Shown piece by piece: positions 36,425-43,786 of a stretch of 64,000 nt of DNA (positions are counted from its first letter, which is position 1; each line of letters starts with the position of its first letter). This DNA is from an uncultured Oscillospiraceae bacterium (GTDB taxonomy: Bacteria > Bacillota > Clostridia > Oscillospirales > Acutalibacteraceae). The position numbers were made by a program, and so were the translations under genes. Below the pieces are notes generated by a model, which was not told the DNA's origin, did no database searches, and worked only from the letters and a program-made list of their open reading frames with translations. The stretch is from positions 62,001 through 126,000 of the forward strand of contig CATXDC010000007.1 in the NCBI GenBank assembly GCA_958366985.1, read 5' to 3'.

Positions 36425-36715
36425 TCAGTCTTTCTTTTTGCGGCTCAGCGCCAAAGAGCCAAAGCCGCTTATTATCGCCATATAAAATCCAAGATCATAG
36501 AAAAATCCGGTGTTGTTCACTTCATAGATTCTCGCATCGGTAAAAATTGACAGTACAAGGGAAATCGGGGCAATCCAGCCGTGCCATATGCCGCTGAAAA
36601 ATCCCGCAGGTGTGTCTGAGGGCACATTGGAGGGAATGCAGCCTGTAAGCATTGTAATAAGAAGCACTGCGGAAATACCCGCCCATATGATCTTCACAAC
36701 TCTTTTACTGTTCAT
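36425..36715 (-). CDS. Small membrane lipoprotein-like protein within the arg operon
   Basis: A 96-residue protein between argC and argJ in the same direction. The N-terminus is a signal sequence ending in a lipobox-like LTGC (about residue 26). Two later hydrophobic parts contain the pattern WHGWIAPISLVLSIF and YEVNNTGFFYDLGFYM, and the end is basic (RKKKD). I have seen similar small proteins in many bacteria but know of no function. It fits the operon spacing, so it is probably co-transcribed. It is not an arginine enzyme; a hitchhiker or envelope role is possible. Confidence 0.8.
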   Translation of the reverse strand: MNSKRVVKIIWAGISAVLLITMLTGCIPSNVPSDTPAGFFSGIWHGWIAPISLVLSIFTDARIYEVNNTGFFYDLGFYMAIISGFGSLALSRKKKD

Positions 36716-36740
36716 AAAATCACCTTTCTCTTTAAAAGGC

Positions 36741-37775
36741 TCAGAATGAAGTGGGAACCATTGTAAGACCGGTTTTTTCGGGAAGTGAGAAAAGTATGTT
36801 CATATTCTGCACCGCCTGACCGGCAGCACCCTTAACCATATTGTCAATGGCGCTGACAATTATCAGGGTATTTGTTCTTTCATCCATGTGAAGAGAGATG
36901 TCGCAGAAATTGCTGCATTTAACATTTCTGAGGTTTGCAACCTTTCCTTCACCCATGACCCTTACAAAATATTCGTCCCCGTAAGCTTTTTCATAAGCCT
37001 TTCTTATTTCTTCCATTGTAACACCATTTTTGAGATGTGCATAGATTGTGGAAACAATTCCCCTGTTTACAGGAAGAAGATGAGGCACGAAAAGCACATT
37101 GAGCTTTTCCCCGGAAATCTTTGAAAGAGTCTGCTCGATTTCGGGAGTGTGACGGTGAGCGGCTATTTTATAGGGAGAAAAAGCCTCGTTGCAGGAGGGA
37201 TAATGGGTTGTTTCGGAAAGTCCTCTGCCCGCTCCTGTAACACCTGACTTTGAATCGATTATAATTCCGTCGGTGCTGACAAATCCGTTTTTAAGAGCCG
37301 GATAAAGTCCCAGAGCAATGCTTGTGGGATAGCAGCCGGGGTTTGCGATAACGTCGGTTTTGGCTATATCAGCTCTAAAAAGCTCCGGCAGTCCGTAAAC
37401 AGCTTTTTCATGGAGCTCATGGCAGATATAGCTTCCGCCGTACCACTCTTTATAATCCTCTTCGCTTTCAAGTCTGAAATCAGCGCCGAGGTCTATAAAC
37501 TTAACATTTTTCTTGCTGCATTTTTCCGCAAACTCCTGTGAGATTCCGTGCTGAACACAGGCGAAAACTATATCGCTTGCATCAATAACGGTTTCAGCAT
37601 CTGTGCAGACCATATCGCACACACCATAGAGGGACGGATAAACCTCACTTATGGGTTTTCCCTCAAAGCTTACGGAGCAGACTCCGGAAATTTCAGCTTC
37701 CGGATGATTTATAAGTATGCGTACAAGCTCTGCTCCCGCATAGCCTGTTGCGCCTATTATTCCTGCCTTTATCAT
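36741..37775 (-). CDS. argC: N-acetyl-gamma-glutamyl-phosphate reductase
   Basis: Reduces acetylglutamyl phosphate with NADPH. The Rossmann motif GATGYAGAELVR is at the N-terminus and the catalytic Cys is in NPGCYPT. At 344 residues it is typical. It is only 6 bases after argH. Confidence 0.97.
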   Translation of the reverse strand: MIKAGIIGATGYAGAELVRILINHPEAEISGVCSVSFEGKPISEVYPSLYGVCDMVCTDAETVIDASDIVFACVQHGISQEFAEKCSKKNVKFIDLGADFRLESEEDYKEWYGGSYICHELHEKAVYGLPELFRADIAKTDVIANPGCYPTSIALGLYPALKNGFVSTDGIIIDSKSGVTGAGRGLSETTHYPSCNEAFSPYKIAAHRHTPEIEQTLSKISGEKLNVLFVPHLLPVNRGIVSTIYAHLKNGVTMEEIRKAYEKAYGDEYFVRVMGEGKVANLRNVKCSNFCDISLHMDERTNTLIIVSAIDNMVKGAAGQAVQNMNILFSLPEKTGLTMVPTSF

Positions 37776-37781
37776 TCTATA

Positions 37782-39158
37782 TCAGTCCTTTGTAAGTATC
37801 TTTTTAACTTCCTCTGCCTGTTTGGAGACATTTTCCGAAGCAGGTCCGCCGAGGGAAAGTCTGCGCTGTACGCAGTTATCGAGGTTTATTGCATCATATA
37901 CTCCCTCGTCAAAATCGGGACAAATTGCTTTGTATTCATCCAGAGGAAGCTCCTCCAGGGTTGTACCCAGAGAAATGCACTTTGCAACCAGCATACCGGT
38001 GATTTTATATGCGTCACGGAAAGGTATACCCTTACCTACAAGCCAGTCGGCGCAGTCGGTGGCGTTGATGAATCCGCCGGCAGCGGCCTTACGCATATTC
38101 TTTTCAAGAACGGTCATTGTATCAATCATGGGAATGAAAGCTGTAAGGCACATTTTTACTGTATCGAATGCATCAAAAATTGCCTCTTTATCCTCCTGCA
38201 TATCTTTGTTATATGCAAGGGGCAGACCTTTCATAACTGTTAAAAGAGTCATAAGGTCGCCGAAAACCCTGCCTGATTTACCCCTTACAAGCTCTGCTAT
38301 ATCGGGGTTCTTTTTCTGAGGCATGATGCTGGAACCTGTTGAGAATGCGTCGTCAAGCTCGATGAACTTGAATTCCCATGAGCACCAGAGAATTATTTCC
38401 TCGGAAAAACGTGAAAGATGAACCATTGCAAGGGAAAGAGCTGAGGCAAGCTCTATGCAGAAATCCCTGTCGGATACGCCGTCAAGGGAGTTAAGGCAGT
38501 TGCCGTCAAAGCCCAGCCTCTCAGCGGATATGCTTCTGTCTGTCTTATAGGTTGTACCCGCTAAAGCACAGCAGCCAAGGGGTGAATAATTCATCCTCTT
38601 TGCGGCGTCGCTGAGCCTTTCTATATCACGGGTGAACATCCATGCATATGCCATAAGGTGATGACCAAAAGTAATGGGCTGTGCTCTCTGAAGGTGGGTG
38701 TATCCCGGCATTACGACGTTTTTGTTTTCCTCGGCCTTTTTGCAGAGAACCTCACAAAGCTCTTTAAGCTGAGCTTTTACGCCCTCGCATTCCTTTCTCA
38801 GAAAAAGACGTATATCAAGGGCAACCTGGTCGTTACGGCTTCTTGCTGTATGAAGTCGCTTGCCTGCATCCCCTTTTCGCTTTGTAAGCTCACCCTCAAT
38901 AAAGGTGTGTATATCCTCTGCGTCCGGGTCAATGGGAAGCTTGCCGGAAATTATATCCTCTTTTATCTCCCCAAGTCCCTCTATAATGCTCTGCATATCC
39001 TCTGCTGAGATTATTCCGCAGGCACCGAGCATGGTTGCATGAGCCACACTGCCCTCTATATCTTCCTGAAACATTCTGCTGTCAAAGGCTATTGATGAGT
39101 TAAAATCGTTTGTCTTTTTGTCAACTTCTTTTGAAAAACGTCCTGTCCAGAGCTTCAT
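37782..39158 (-). CDS. argH: Argininosuccinate lyase
   Basis: Splits argininosuccinate to arginine and fumarate; 458 residues, all-helical fumarase/lyase superfamily. The signature GSSIMPQKKNPD is complete and HTARSRNDQV is present. It lies 76 bases after argG, with a hairpin in the gap. Confidence 0.97.
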   Translation of the reverse strand: MKLWTGRFSKEVDKKTNDFNSSIAFDSRMFQEDIEGSVAHATMLGACGIISAEDMQSIIEGLGEIKEDIISGKLPIDPDAEDIHTFIEGELTKRKGDAGKRLHTARSRNDQVALDIRLFLRKECEGVKAQLKELCEVLCKKAEENKNVVMPGYTHLQRAQPITFGHHLMAYAWMFTRDIERLSDAAKRMNYSPLGCCALAGTTYKTDRSISAERLGFDGNCLNSLDGVSDRDFCIELASALSLAMVHLSRFSEEIILWCSWEFKFIELDDAFSTGSSIMPQKKNPDIAELVRGKSGRVFGDLMTLLTVMKGLPLAYNKDMQEDKEAIFDAFDTVKMCLTAFIPMIDTMTVLEKNMRKAAAGGFINATDCADWLVGKGIPFRDAYKITGMLVAKCISLGTTLEELPLDEYKAICPDFDEGVYDAINLDNCVQRRLSLGGPASENVSKQAEEVKKILTKD

Positions 39159-39193
39159 GTCTGTCCTCCTTAAAACTGCCTTTATGGAAAACA

Positions 39194-39214
39194 GGGTGCG
39201 GACTTAGCGCACCC
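39194..39214 (-). terminator. Weak hairpin in the argG-argH gap
   Basis: GGGTGCG (39194-39200) pairs with CGCACCC (39208-39214); on the minus strand the tail is TGTTTTCC. The U run is short, so it may only reduce read-through or protect the argG message. Confidence 0.55.
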
Positions 39215-39234
39215 CGATTTATTCTTATTGCTTC

Positions 39235-40461
39235 TTATTTGCCCTCGCGCTGTGCATCAAGAAGAGCCTTAACCTTAATGGGAAGTCCGAAGAGATTGAT
39301 GAATCCTGCGGAATCTGTCTGATCGTAAACATCGTCCTCATCGAAGGTTGCGAAAGCCTCGCTGTAAAGGGTGTAGGGTGAAGTTACGCCTGCGTTGATG
39401 ATGTTACCCTTATAAAGCTTGAGCTTTACGTCGCCTGTAACTGTCTCCTGAGTCTTGTCAACGAAAGCCTGGAGAGACTCACGGAGAGGAGTGAACCACT
39501 GACCGAAGTAAACAAGCTCTGCATAACGGTTTGCAACAAGCTCCTTGTAGTGCTGTGTATCCCTGTCGAGAGTGATTGTCTCAAGAACCTGATGTGCCCT
39601 GTAAAGGATTGTTCCGCCGGGAGTTTCATATACGCCCCTTGACTTCATACCTACAAGACGGTTTTCAACGAGATCTGCAAGACCGATGCCGTTTGCTCCG
39701 CCAAGCTCGTTGAGCTTCTTTACAATTTCAACGGGCTCCATTTTCTCGCCGTCAATTGCAACTGCGTTGCCCTTTTCAAAGGAGATTGTAACGTATGTGG
39801 GCTTATCGGGAGCCATTTCGGGAGAAACACCCATCTCAAGGAATCCGGGCTTATTGTACTGAGGCTCATTTGCCGGATCTTCAAGGTCAAGTCCCTCATG
39901 GGAAAGATGCCAGAGGTTCTTATCCTTTGAGTAGTTTGTCTCACGGTTTATCTTAAGAGGAATGTTATGCTTCTCAGCATATTCAATCTCATCTTCACGG
40001 GACTTGAAATCCCAGATACGCCAGGGTGCGATGATCTCCATATCAGGTGCAAAAGCCTTTATTGTAAGCTCGAAACGAACCTGATCGTTACCCTTGCCTG
40101 TGCAGCCGTGGCAGATTGCATCTGCGCCCTCTGCCTTTGCAATTTCAACAATCCTCTTTGCAATTGCGGGACGTGCAAAGGATGTACCGAGAAGATAATC
40201 TCCCTCGTAAACAGCGCCTGCCCTTACTGTGGGATAAATGTAATCTTCAACGAACTCCTTGTTGAGATCTTCAATGTAGAGCTTTGAAGCGCCTGTTTTA
40301 AGAGCTTTCTCCTCAAGGCCGTCAAGCTCAGTTCCCTGTCCTACGTCGCCGGAAACTGCGATAACTTCACAGTTATTGTAGTTTTCCTTAAGCCACGGAA
40401 TAATAATTGATGTATCAAGTCCGCCGGAATAGGCGAGAACAACCTTTTTAATCTCTTTCAT
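39235..40461 (-). CDS. argG: Argininosuccinate synthase
   Basis: Joins citrulline and aspartate with ATP. The P-loop AYSGGLDTS is at the N-terminus; 408 residues. Of several in-frame starts, ATG at 40461 is 8 bases after AGGAGG and is preferred; the ATG at 40467 is too near, and the farther one at 40521 is not supported. It is the first gene of argGHC-orf-JBDF. Confidence 0.97.
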   Translation of the reverse strand: MKEIKKVVLAYSGGLDTSIIIPWLKENYNNCEVIAVSGDVGQGTELDGLEEKALKTGASKLYIEDLNKEFVEDYIYPTVRAGAVYEGDYLLGTSFARPAIAKRIVEIAKAEGADAICHGCTGKGNDQVRFELTIKAFAPDMEIIAPWRIWDFKSREDEIEYAEKHNIPLKINRETNYSKDKNLWHLSHEGLDLEDPANEPQYNKPGFLEMGVSPEMAPDKPTYVTISFEKGNAVAIDGEKMEPVEIVKKLNELGGANGIGLADLVENRLVGMKSRGVYETPGGTILYRAHQVLETITLDRDTQHYKELVANRYAELVYFGQWFTPLRESLQAFVDKTQETVTGDVKLKLYKGNIINAGVTSPYTLYSEAFATFDEDDVYDQTDSAGFINLFGLPIKVKALLDAQREGK

Positions 40462-40501
40462 TTTCATTTCCTCCTGAACGTTTTGTGAATTTATATTCTG
40501 T

Positions 40502-40529
40502 ATTATACACCGTTTATGCATAAAATCAA
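40502..40529 (-). promoter_or_regulatory. Promoter of the arginine operon
   Basis: On the minus strand TTGATT (40524-40529) and a perfect TATAAT (40502-40507) are 16 bp apart. The spacer is nearly filled by the palindrome TTTATGCATAAA (40513-40524), a likely repressor half-site. Confidence 0.8.
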
Positions 40530-40538
40530 GTGTTTTTT

Positions 40539-40552
40539 TGCATAAATATTCA
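40539..40552. promoter_or_regulatory. ArgR-type operator (ARG box)
   Basis: TGCATAAATATTCA matches the ARG-box pattern TGMATWWWWATKCA at every position. It sits just upstream of the argG -35 box, with a second TGCAT half-site at 40517-40521 in the promoter spacer. No argR gene is in the window. Confidence 0.8.
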
Positions 40553-40689
40553 GAAAGTTTATAAATTTGTGTATTTTAATCACTTGCAAATGTTTAAACA
40601 GGTGTTTTTTATGCAAAGCTGTTTTAAAAGATGAAAAATTGTAGTATAATCTATTACATATTAGATGTGTTCAGAAAGGAGTCTGATTT

Positions 40690-41196
40690 ATGAAAGGTTT
40701 TAAAGAAGTAAATATACGTGAAATAAAGAAAAGTGTACAGGAAATGATATCTGACGACTGGATGCTCATTACAGCAGGCGATGAAAGCGGCTGGAACACC
40801 ATGACGGCAAGCTGGGGCGGTCTCGGAGAAATCTGGGGCAAGGATGCAGCTTTTGCATTTATACGTCCTCAGAGATACACTCTTGGTTTTGTGGAAAAAT
40901 CAGGACTTTTCACACTGAGCTTTTTCGGCGGAAAATACAAGGATGAAATGAAAATCTGCGGCAGCAAGTCAGGCAGAGATATAGACAAAGCCGCCGAAAC
41001 GGGACTTAAACCTGTATTCACCGATTCCACAACGGGAATAGAACAGGCTGAGGTTATAATGGTATGCCGCACAATGGCGGTTCAGCAAATAGACCCGGAG
41101 GGATTCATAGATCCGTCAGTTATGAAATGGTATCCCGAAAAGGATTTCCACAAGGTATTCATCGGCGCAATTGAAAAGGTCTACGTTAAAGAATAA
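40690..41196 (+). CDS. Flavin reductase-like protein
   Basis: A 168-residue FMN-binding split-barrel protein. The segment TMTASWGGLGEIWGKDAAF and the following RPQRYT resemble the flavin reductase domain (NAD(P)H:flavin oxidoreductase). It is cytoplasmic, with no transmembrane part. It is divergent from argG; the electron partner is unknown. It ends at a terminator hairpin. Confidence 0.85.
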   Translation: MKGFKEVNIREIKKSVQEMISDDWMLITAGDESGWNTMTASWGGLGEIWGKDAAFAFIRPQRYTLGFVEKSGLFTLSFFGGKYKDEMKICGSKSGRDIDKAAETGLKPVFTDSTTGIEQAEVIMVCRTMAVQQIDPEGFIDPSVMKWYPEKDFHKVFIGAIEKVYVKE

Positions 41197-41202
41197 TTAA
41201 AA

Positions 41203-41260
41203 TAACAGCGGCAAATTCTTCTTAATACAAAAAGAAGAAATTGCTGCTGTCTGCTTTTTA
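41203..41260 (+). terminator. Terminator after the flavin reductase-like gene
   Basis: A long stem pairs CAGCGGCAA with TTGCTGCTG and TTCTTCTT with AAGAAGAA (one mismatch), followed by CTTTTT. Confidence 0.75.
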
Positions 41261-41333
41261 CGGCGAATTAAATTTACAATTTCTGCCGATGTTTTATATA
41301 GGCTTTTAAACAGTCAGTTTATATCGATTTTCG

Positions 41334-41362
41334 TTGACCGGGTAAATAAAATTTGATAAAAT
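41334..41362 (+). promoter_or_regulatory. Sigma-A promoter of rpe
   Basis: TTGACC (41334-41339) and TAAAAT (41357-41362) are 17 bp apart, 36 bases before the ATG. Confidence 0.75.
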
Positions 41363-41398
41363 AATATTAGCTATTTTTGCATATATGGAGGCAATATT

Positions 41399-42067
41399 AT
41401 GGTTAAGATTTCACCCTCTATTCTCTCCTGCGACTACTCAAAAATGGGAGAAGAATTTGTTAATATGGAAAATTGCGGAGCCGACTGGCTTCACATCGAC
41501 GTAATGGACGGGCATTTTGTGCCCAATATCACTTTAGGCGCACCTATTGTAAAGGCAATGCGTCCCGTTACTCATCTTGTCTTTGACGTTCATCTTATGA
41601 TAAGCGATCCGGTAAAATACATCCCCGATTTTTTAAAGGCAGGGGCTGATATTATAACCTTTCATATTGAGTCTGATTCAGATCCGGCCGAGGCTATTGA
41701 CCTTATAAAAAAAGCCGGAAAAACTCCGGCAATAGCTTTGAAGCCGGCAACTCCGGCTGAGGCTGTTTTCCCATACCTTAAGGATATCGGCATGGTGCTT
41801 ATAATGACTGTTGAACCGGGATTCGGCGGTCAGAGTTTCATGGCGGACATGATGCCCAAGGTAGCCGAGGTCAAGGCAAAATGCCGTGAACTGGGACTTG
41901 ACAATATGTATATACAGGTTGACGGCGGTATTTCCGAAAAGACAATAACCGCTGCCGCCGAAGCAGGTGCCAATGTATTTGTCTCCGGCAGCGCAGTTTT
42001 CGGTGCGGAAAATCCGGCAACAGCTATCAGCAATATGAAAAAGCTTGCTGATAAAGCCTGCAAATAA
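41399..42067 (+). CDS. rpe: Ribulose-phosphate 3-epimerase
   Basis: Interconverts ribulose-5-phosphate and xylulose-5-phosphate in the pentose phosphate pathway. TIM barrel of 222 residues with metal ligands in HIDVMDGHFVPN and in VDGGI. The ATG follows GGAGG. The gene faces the mecA-like gene with only 5 bases between their stops. Confidence 0.97.
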   Translation: MVKISPSILSCDYSKMGEEFVNMENCGADWLHIDVMDGHFVPNITLGAPIVKAMRPVTHLVFDVHLMISDPVKYIPDFLKAGADIITFHIESDSDPAEAIDLIKKAGKTPAIALKPATPAEAVFPYLKDIGMVLIMTVEPGFGGQSFMADMMPKVAEVKAKCRELGLDNMYIQVDGGISEKTITAAAEAGANVFVSGSAVFGAENPATAISNMKKLADKACK

Positions 42068-42072
42068 GATAT

Positions 42073-42645
42073 TTACGCCAGACGGGAAAGCTTTAAAAGG
42101 CAGTTTCTCTCACAAAGGCACTTCCACGCCTCTTTGGTTGAAGCTATAACGCTTTCCCCTTTTACTCTTTTTGCGAACTCGCAGAGAAGACCTTTGGGAT
42201 AATCGCCGCTGTTGAGAAACAAACGGTATCTTCCGTCCATGCCGTATAACACGCTTTCAGGGCAAAATTTTCCTGTCTGCATAAGGGCGGCTGCTGCCCT
42301 TGCGGCATTTTCAAGGTTTTCAAATTCCCATACGTTTATGATCTTTTCTTTCAGGTTCTTTTTTACAAGAAGCCTTTTGGGCATTATATCCGAATCCCCT
42401 GTAAGAACTGTAAAATTAAGTATACATCCGCCTTTGACTGATGGTGTCGCTTCAATGAGCATTCTTCCGGATGGATCTATATCCCTCCCCAGCTCTATAC
42501 GTGCCATATCAAGAAGAGTCCAGATAACTCTGCGGGTTTCTATGTTTGAGTAATCCATATCGTCAAAGGTTATATCGAGACCTTCAAGGTCCGACGGCGA
42601 TAGCTCTATTGTTATATTTTTTATGTTGTCGCTGCTTATCTTCAT
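42073..42645 (-). CDS. MecA-like adaptor protein
   Basis: About 190 residues. The N-terminus (IELSPSDLEGLDITFDDM) and the C-terminal part (ENLENAARAAAALM then SVLYGMDGRYRLFL) follow the MecA pattern, with an acidic linker between. MecA proteins deliver substrates to the ClpC ATPase and control competence and other regulators. Identity is moderate, so the call is a family assignment. I chose the ATG at 42645 because AGAGGGGG is 6 bases upstream; a GTG 18 bases earlier is less likely. It has its own promoter. Confidence 0.8.
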   Translation of the reverse strand: MKISSDNIKNITIELSPSDLEGLDITFDDMDYSNIETRRVIWTLLDMARIELGRDIDPSGRMLIEATPSVKGGCILNFTVLTGDSDIMPKRLLVKKNLKEKIINVWEFENLENAARAAAALMQTGKFCPESVLYGMDGRYRLFLNSGDYPKGLLCEFAKRVKGESVIASTKEAWKCLCERNCLLKLSRLA

Positions 42646-42678
42646 AGCTGCCCCCTCTTTCACAAAGATTACACTACT

Positions 42679-42707
42679 ATCATAATATCCGGCGAAGTTG
42701 TCCGCAA
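42679..42707 (-). promoter_or_regulatory. Sigma-A promoter of the mecA-like gene
   Basis: On the minus strand TTGCGG (42702-42707) and TATGAT (42679-42684) are 17 bp apart. Confidence 0.65.
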
Positions 42708-42727
42708 TGAATAAATAATGGTAAGGA

Positions 42728-43786
42728 ATGATACATTTGAAATTTTTCGGTAACGGCAGAACTGAACTCAGTCATAACAGCATACGCAACTATATGGCTG
42801 ATATGCTGATTATGTCAACCGCTCCGGCGGCTATATCAATATATTACTACGGCTGGAGGGCGGTGCTTATAATCGCTTTCTCGGCAATTACTGCGGTTGT
42901 ATGCGAATATATTGCCTGTAAGGTAACTAAGAAGGAAAGTTCTCTTTCTGATTTTTCTGCACTTTTCACCGGAGTAATTATTGCCCTGATGCTTCCGGCA
43001 TCGGTTCCCCTTTGGATGCCCATTGTAGGCAGTGCTTTTGCAATACTTGTTGCAAAGCTTCCTTTTGGAAGCACTGCTAAAACACCTTTTGTGCCTGCTG
43101 CTGCCGGACTTGCTTTCCTTATAATCTGCTGGCCGGATGCCATGTTTAAATTCCCGGCTCCCGGTGCAGATGTTCTTGCAGCAAGTGATCCTATGTTTGT
43201 TGCAGAAACCTCCCTTGCCGGAATGCTTAAAACAGGAAACTCTCTCAGTCCCGACTGGTTTAACTACTTTGACGTTTTCGTAGGAATGATTCCCGGAGCA
43301 ATCGGTACAACAAGCATGCTAGTTTGCGCCGCTCTTGCCCTTTACCTGTTTATAAGATATCCCGACCGCTGGATTTCCTCAGCAGGATTTGTAGCCGTGT
43401 GTGCATTCTGCGCAGTTGTATTTCCCAGAGTTATGTCAGGAAGAAAGATGTCCCTTGTCATGGAGCTTGCATCTGGTATGCTTCTTTTCTGCGCTATTTT
43501 CCTTATAACCGATCCCGCTACCCAGCCCGCCACACTTATTTCAAAGCTCCTGTACGGAATGTCTGCCGGCGCTTTATGTATGCTTATAAGATACGTAGGA
43601 CCCTATGAAGACGGTTCAGTCTTTGCAGTTCTCCTTATAAACGCCGTTTGGCCGATAGTTGATCCTTTCATTGAAAAGCACCTTACCTCTTCTGATAAAA
43701 ATAAAAAGAAAAAAGAGAAACCGGAAAAATCTAAAAAACTGTTTCAAAAAAAGAAAAAGGAGGCTCAGATAAATGGCACGGTTTAA
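42728..43786 (+). CDS. rnfD: Rnf-like complex membrane subunit D
   Basis: A 352-residue integral membrane protein of the RnfD/NqrB family, the ion-translocating part of a membrane ferredoxin:NAD oxidoreductase in which FMN is bound through a Thr. About eight to ten helices are predicted. The segment GMIPGAIGTTSMLV is typical. The C-terminus is very lysine-rich (residues about 320-350), unusual for RnfD. A TTG at 42737 has a better-placed AAGGA and may be the true start. It overlaps the next gene by 14 bases. No rnfC precedes it. Confidence 0.88.
   Translation: MIHLKFFGNGRTELSHNSIRNYMADMLIMSTAPAAISIYYYGWRAVLIIAFSAITAVVCEYIACKVTKKESSLSDFSALFTGVIIALMLPASVPLWMPIVGSAFAILVAKLPFGSTAKTPFVPAAAGLAFLIICWPDAMFKFPAPGADVLAASDPMFVAETSLAGMLKTGNSLSPDWFNYFDVFVGMIPGAIGTTSMLVCAALALYLFIRYPDRWISSAGFVAVCAFCAVVFPRVMSGRKMSLVMELASGMLLFCAIFLITDPATQPATLISKLLYGMSAGALCMLIRYVGPYEDGSVFAVLLINAVWPIVDPFIEKHLTSSDKNKKKKEKPEKSKKLFQKKKKEAQINGTV

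Noticed and set aside
37548..38243. Plus-strand open frame across argC and argH
   Set aside because: Shadow of two conserved genes.
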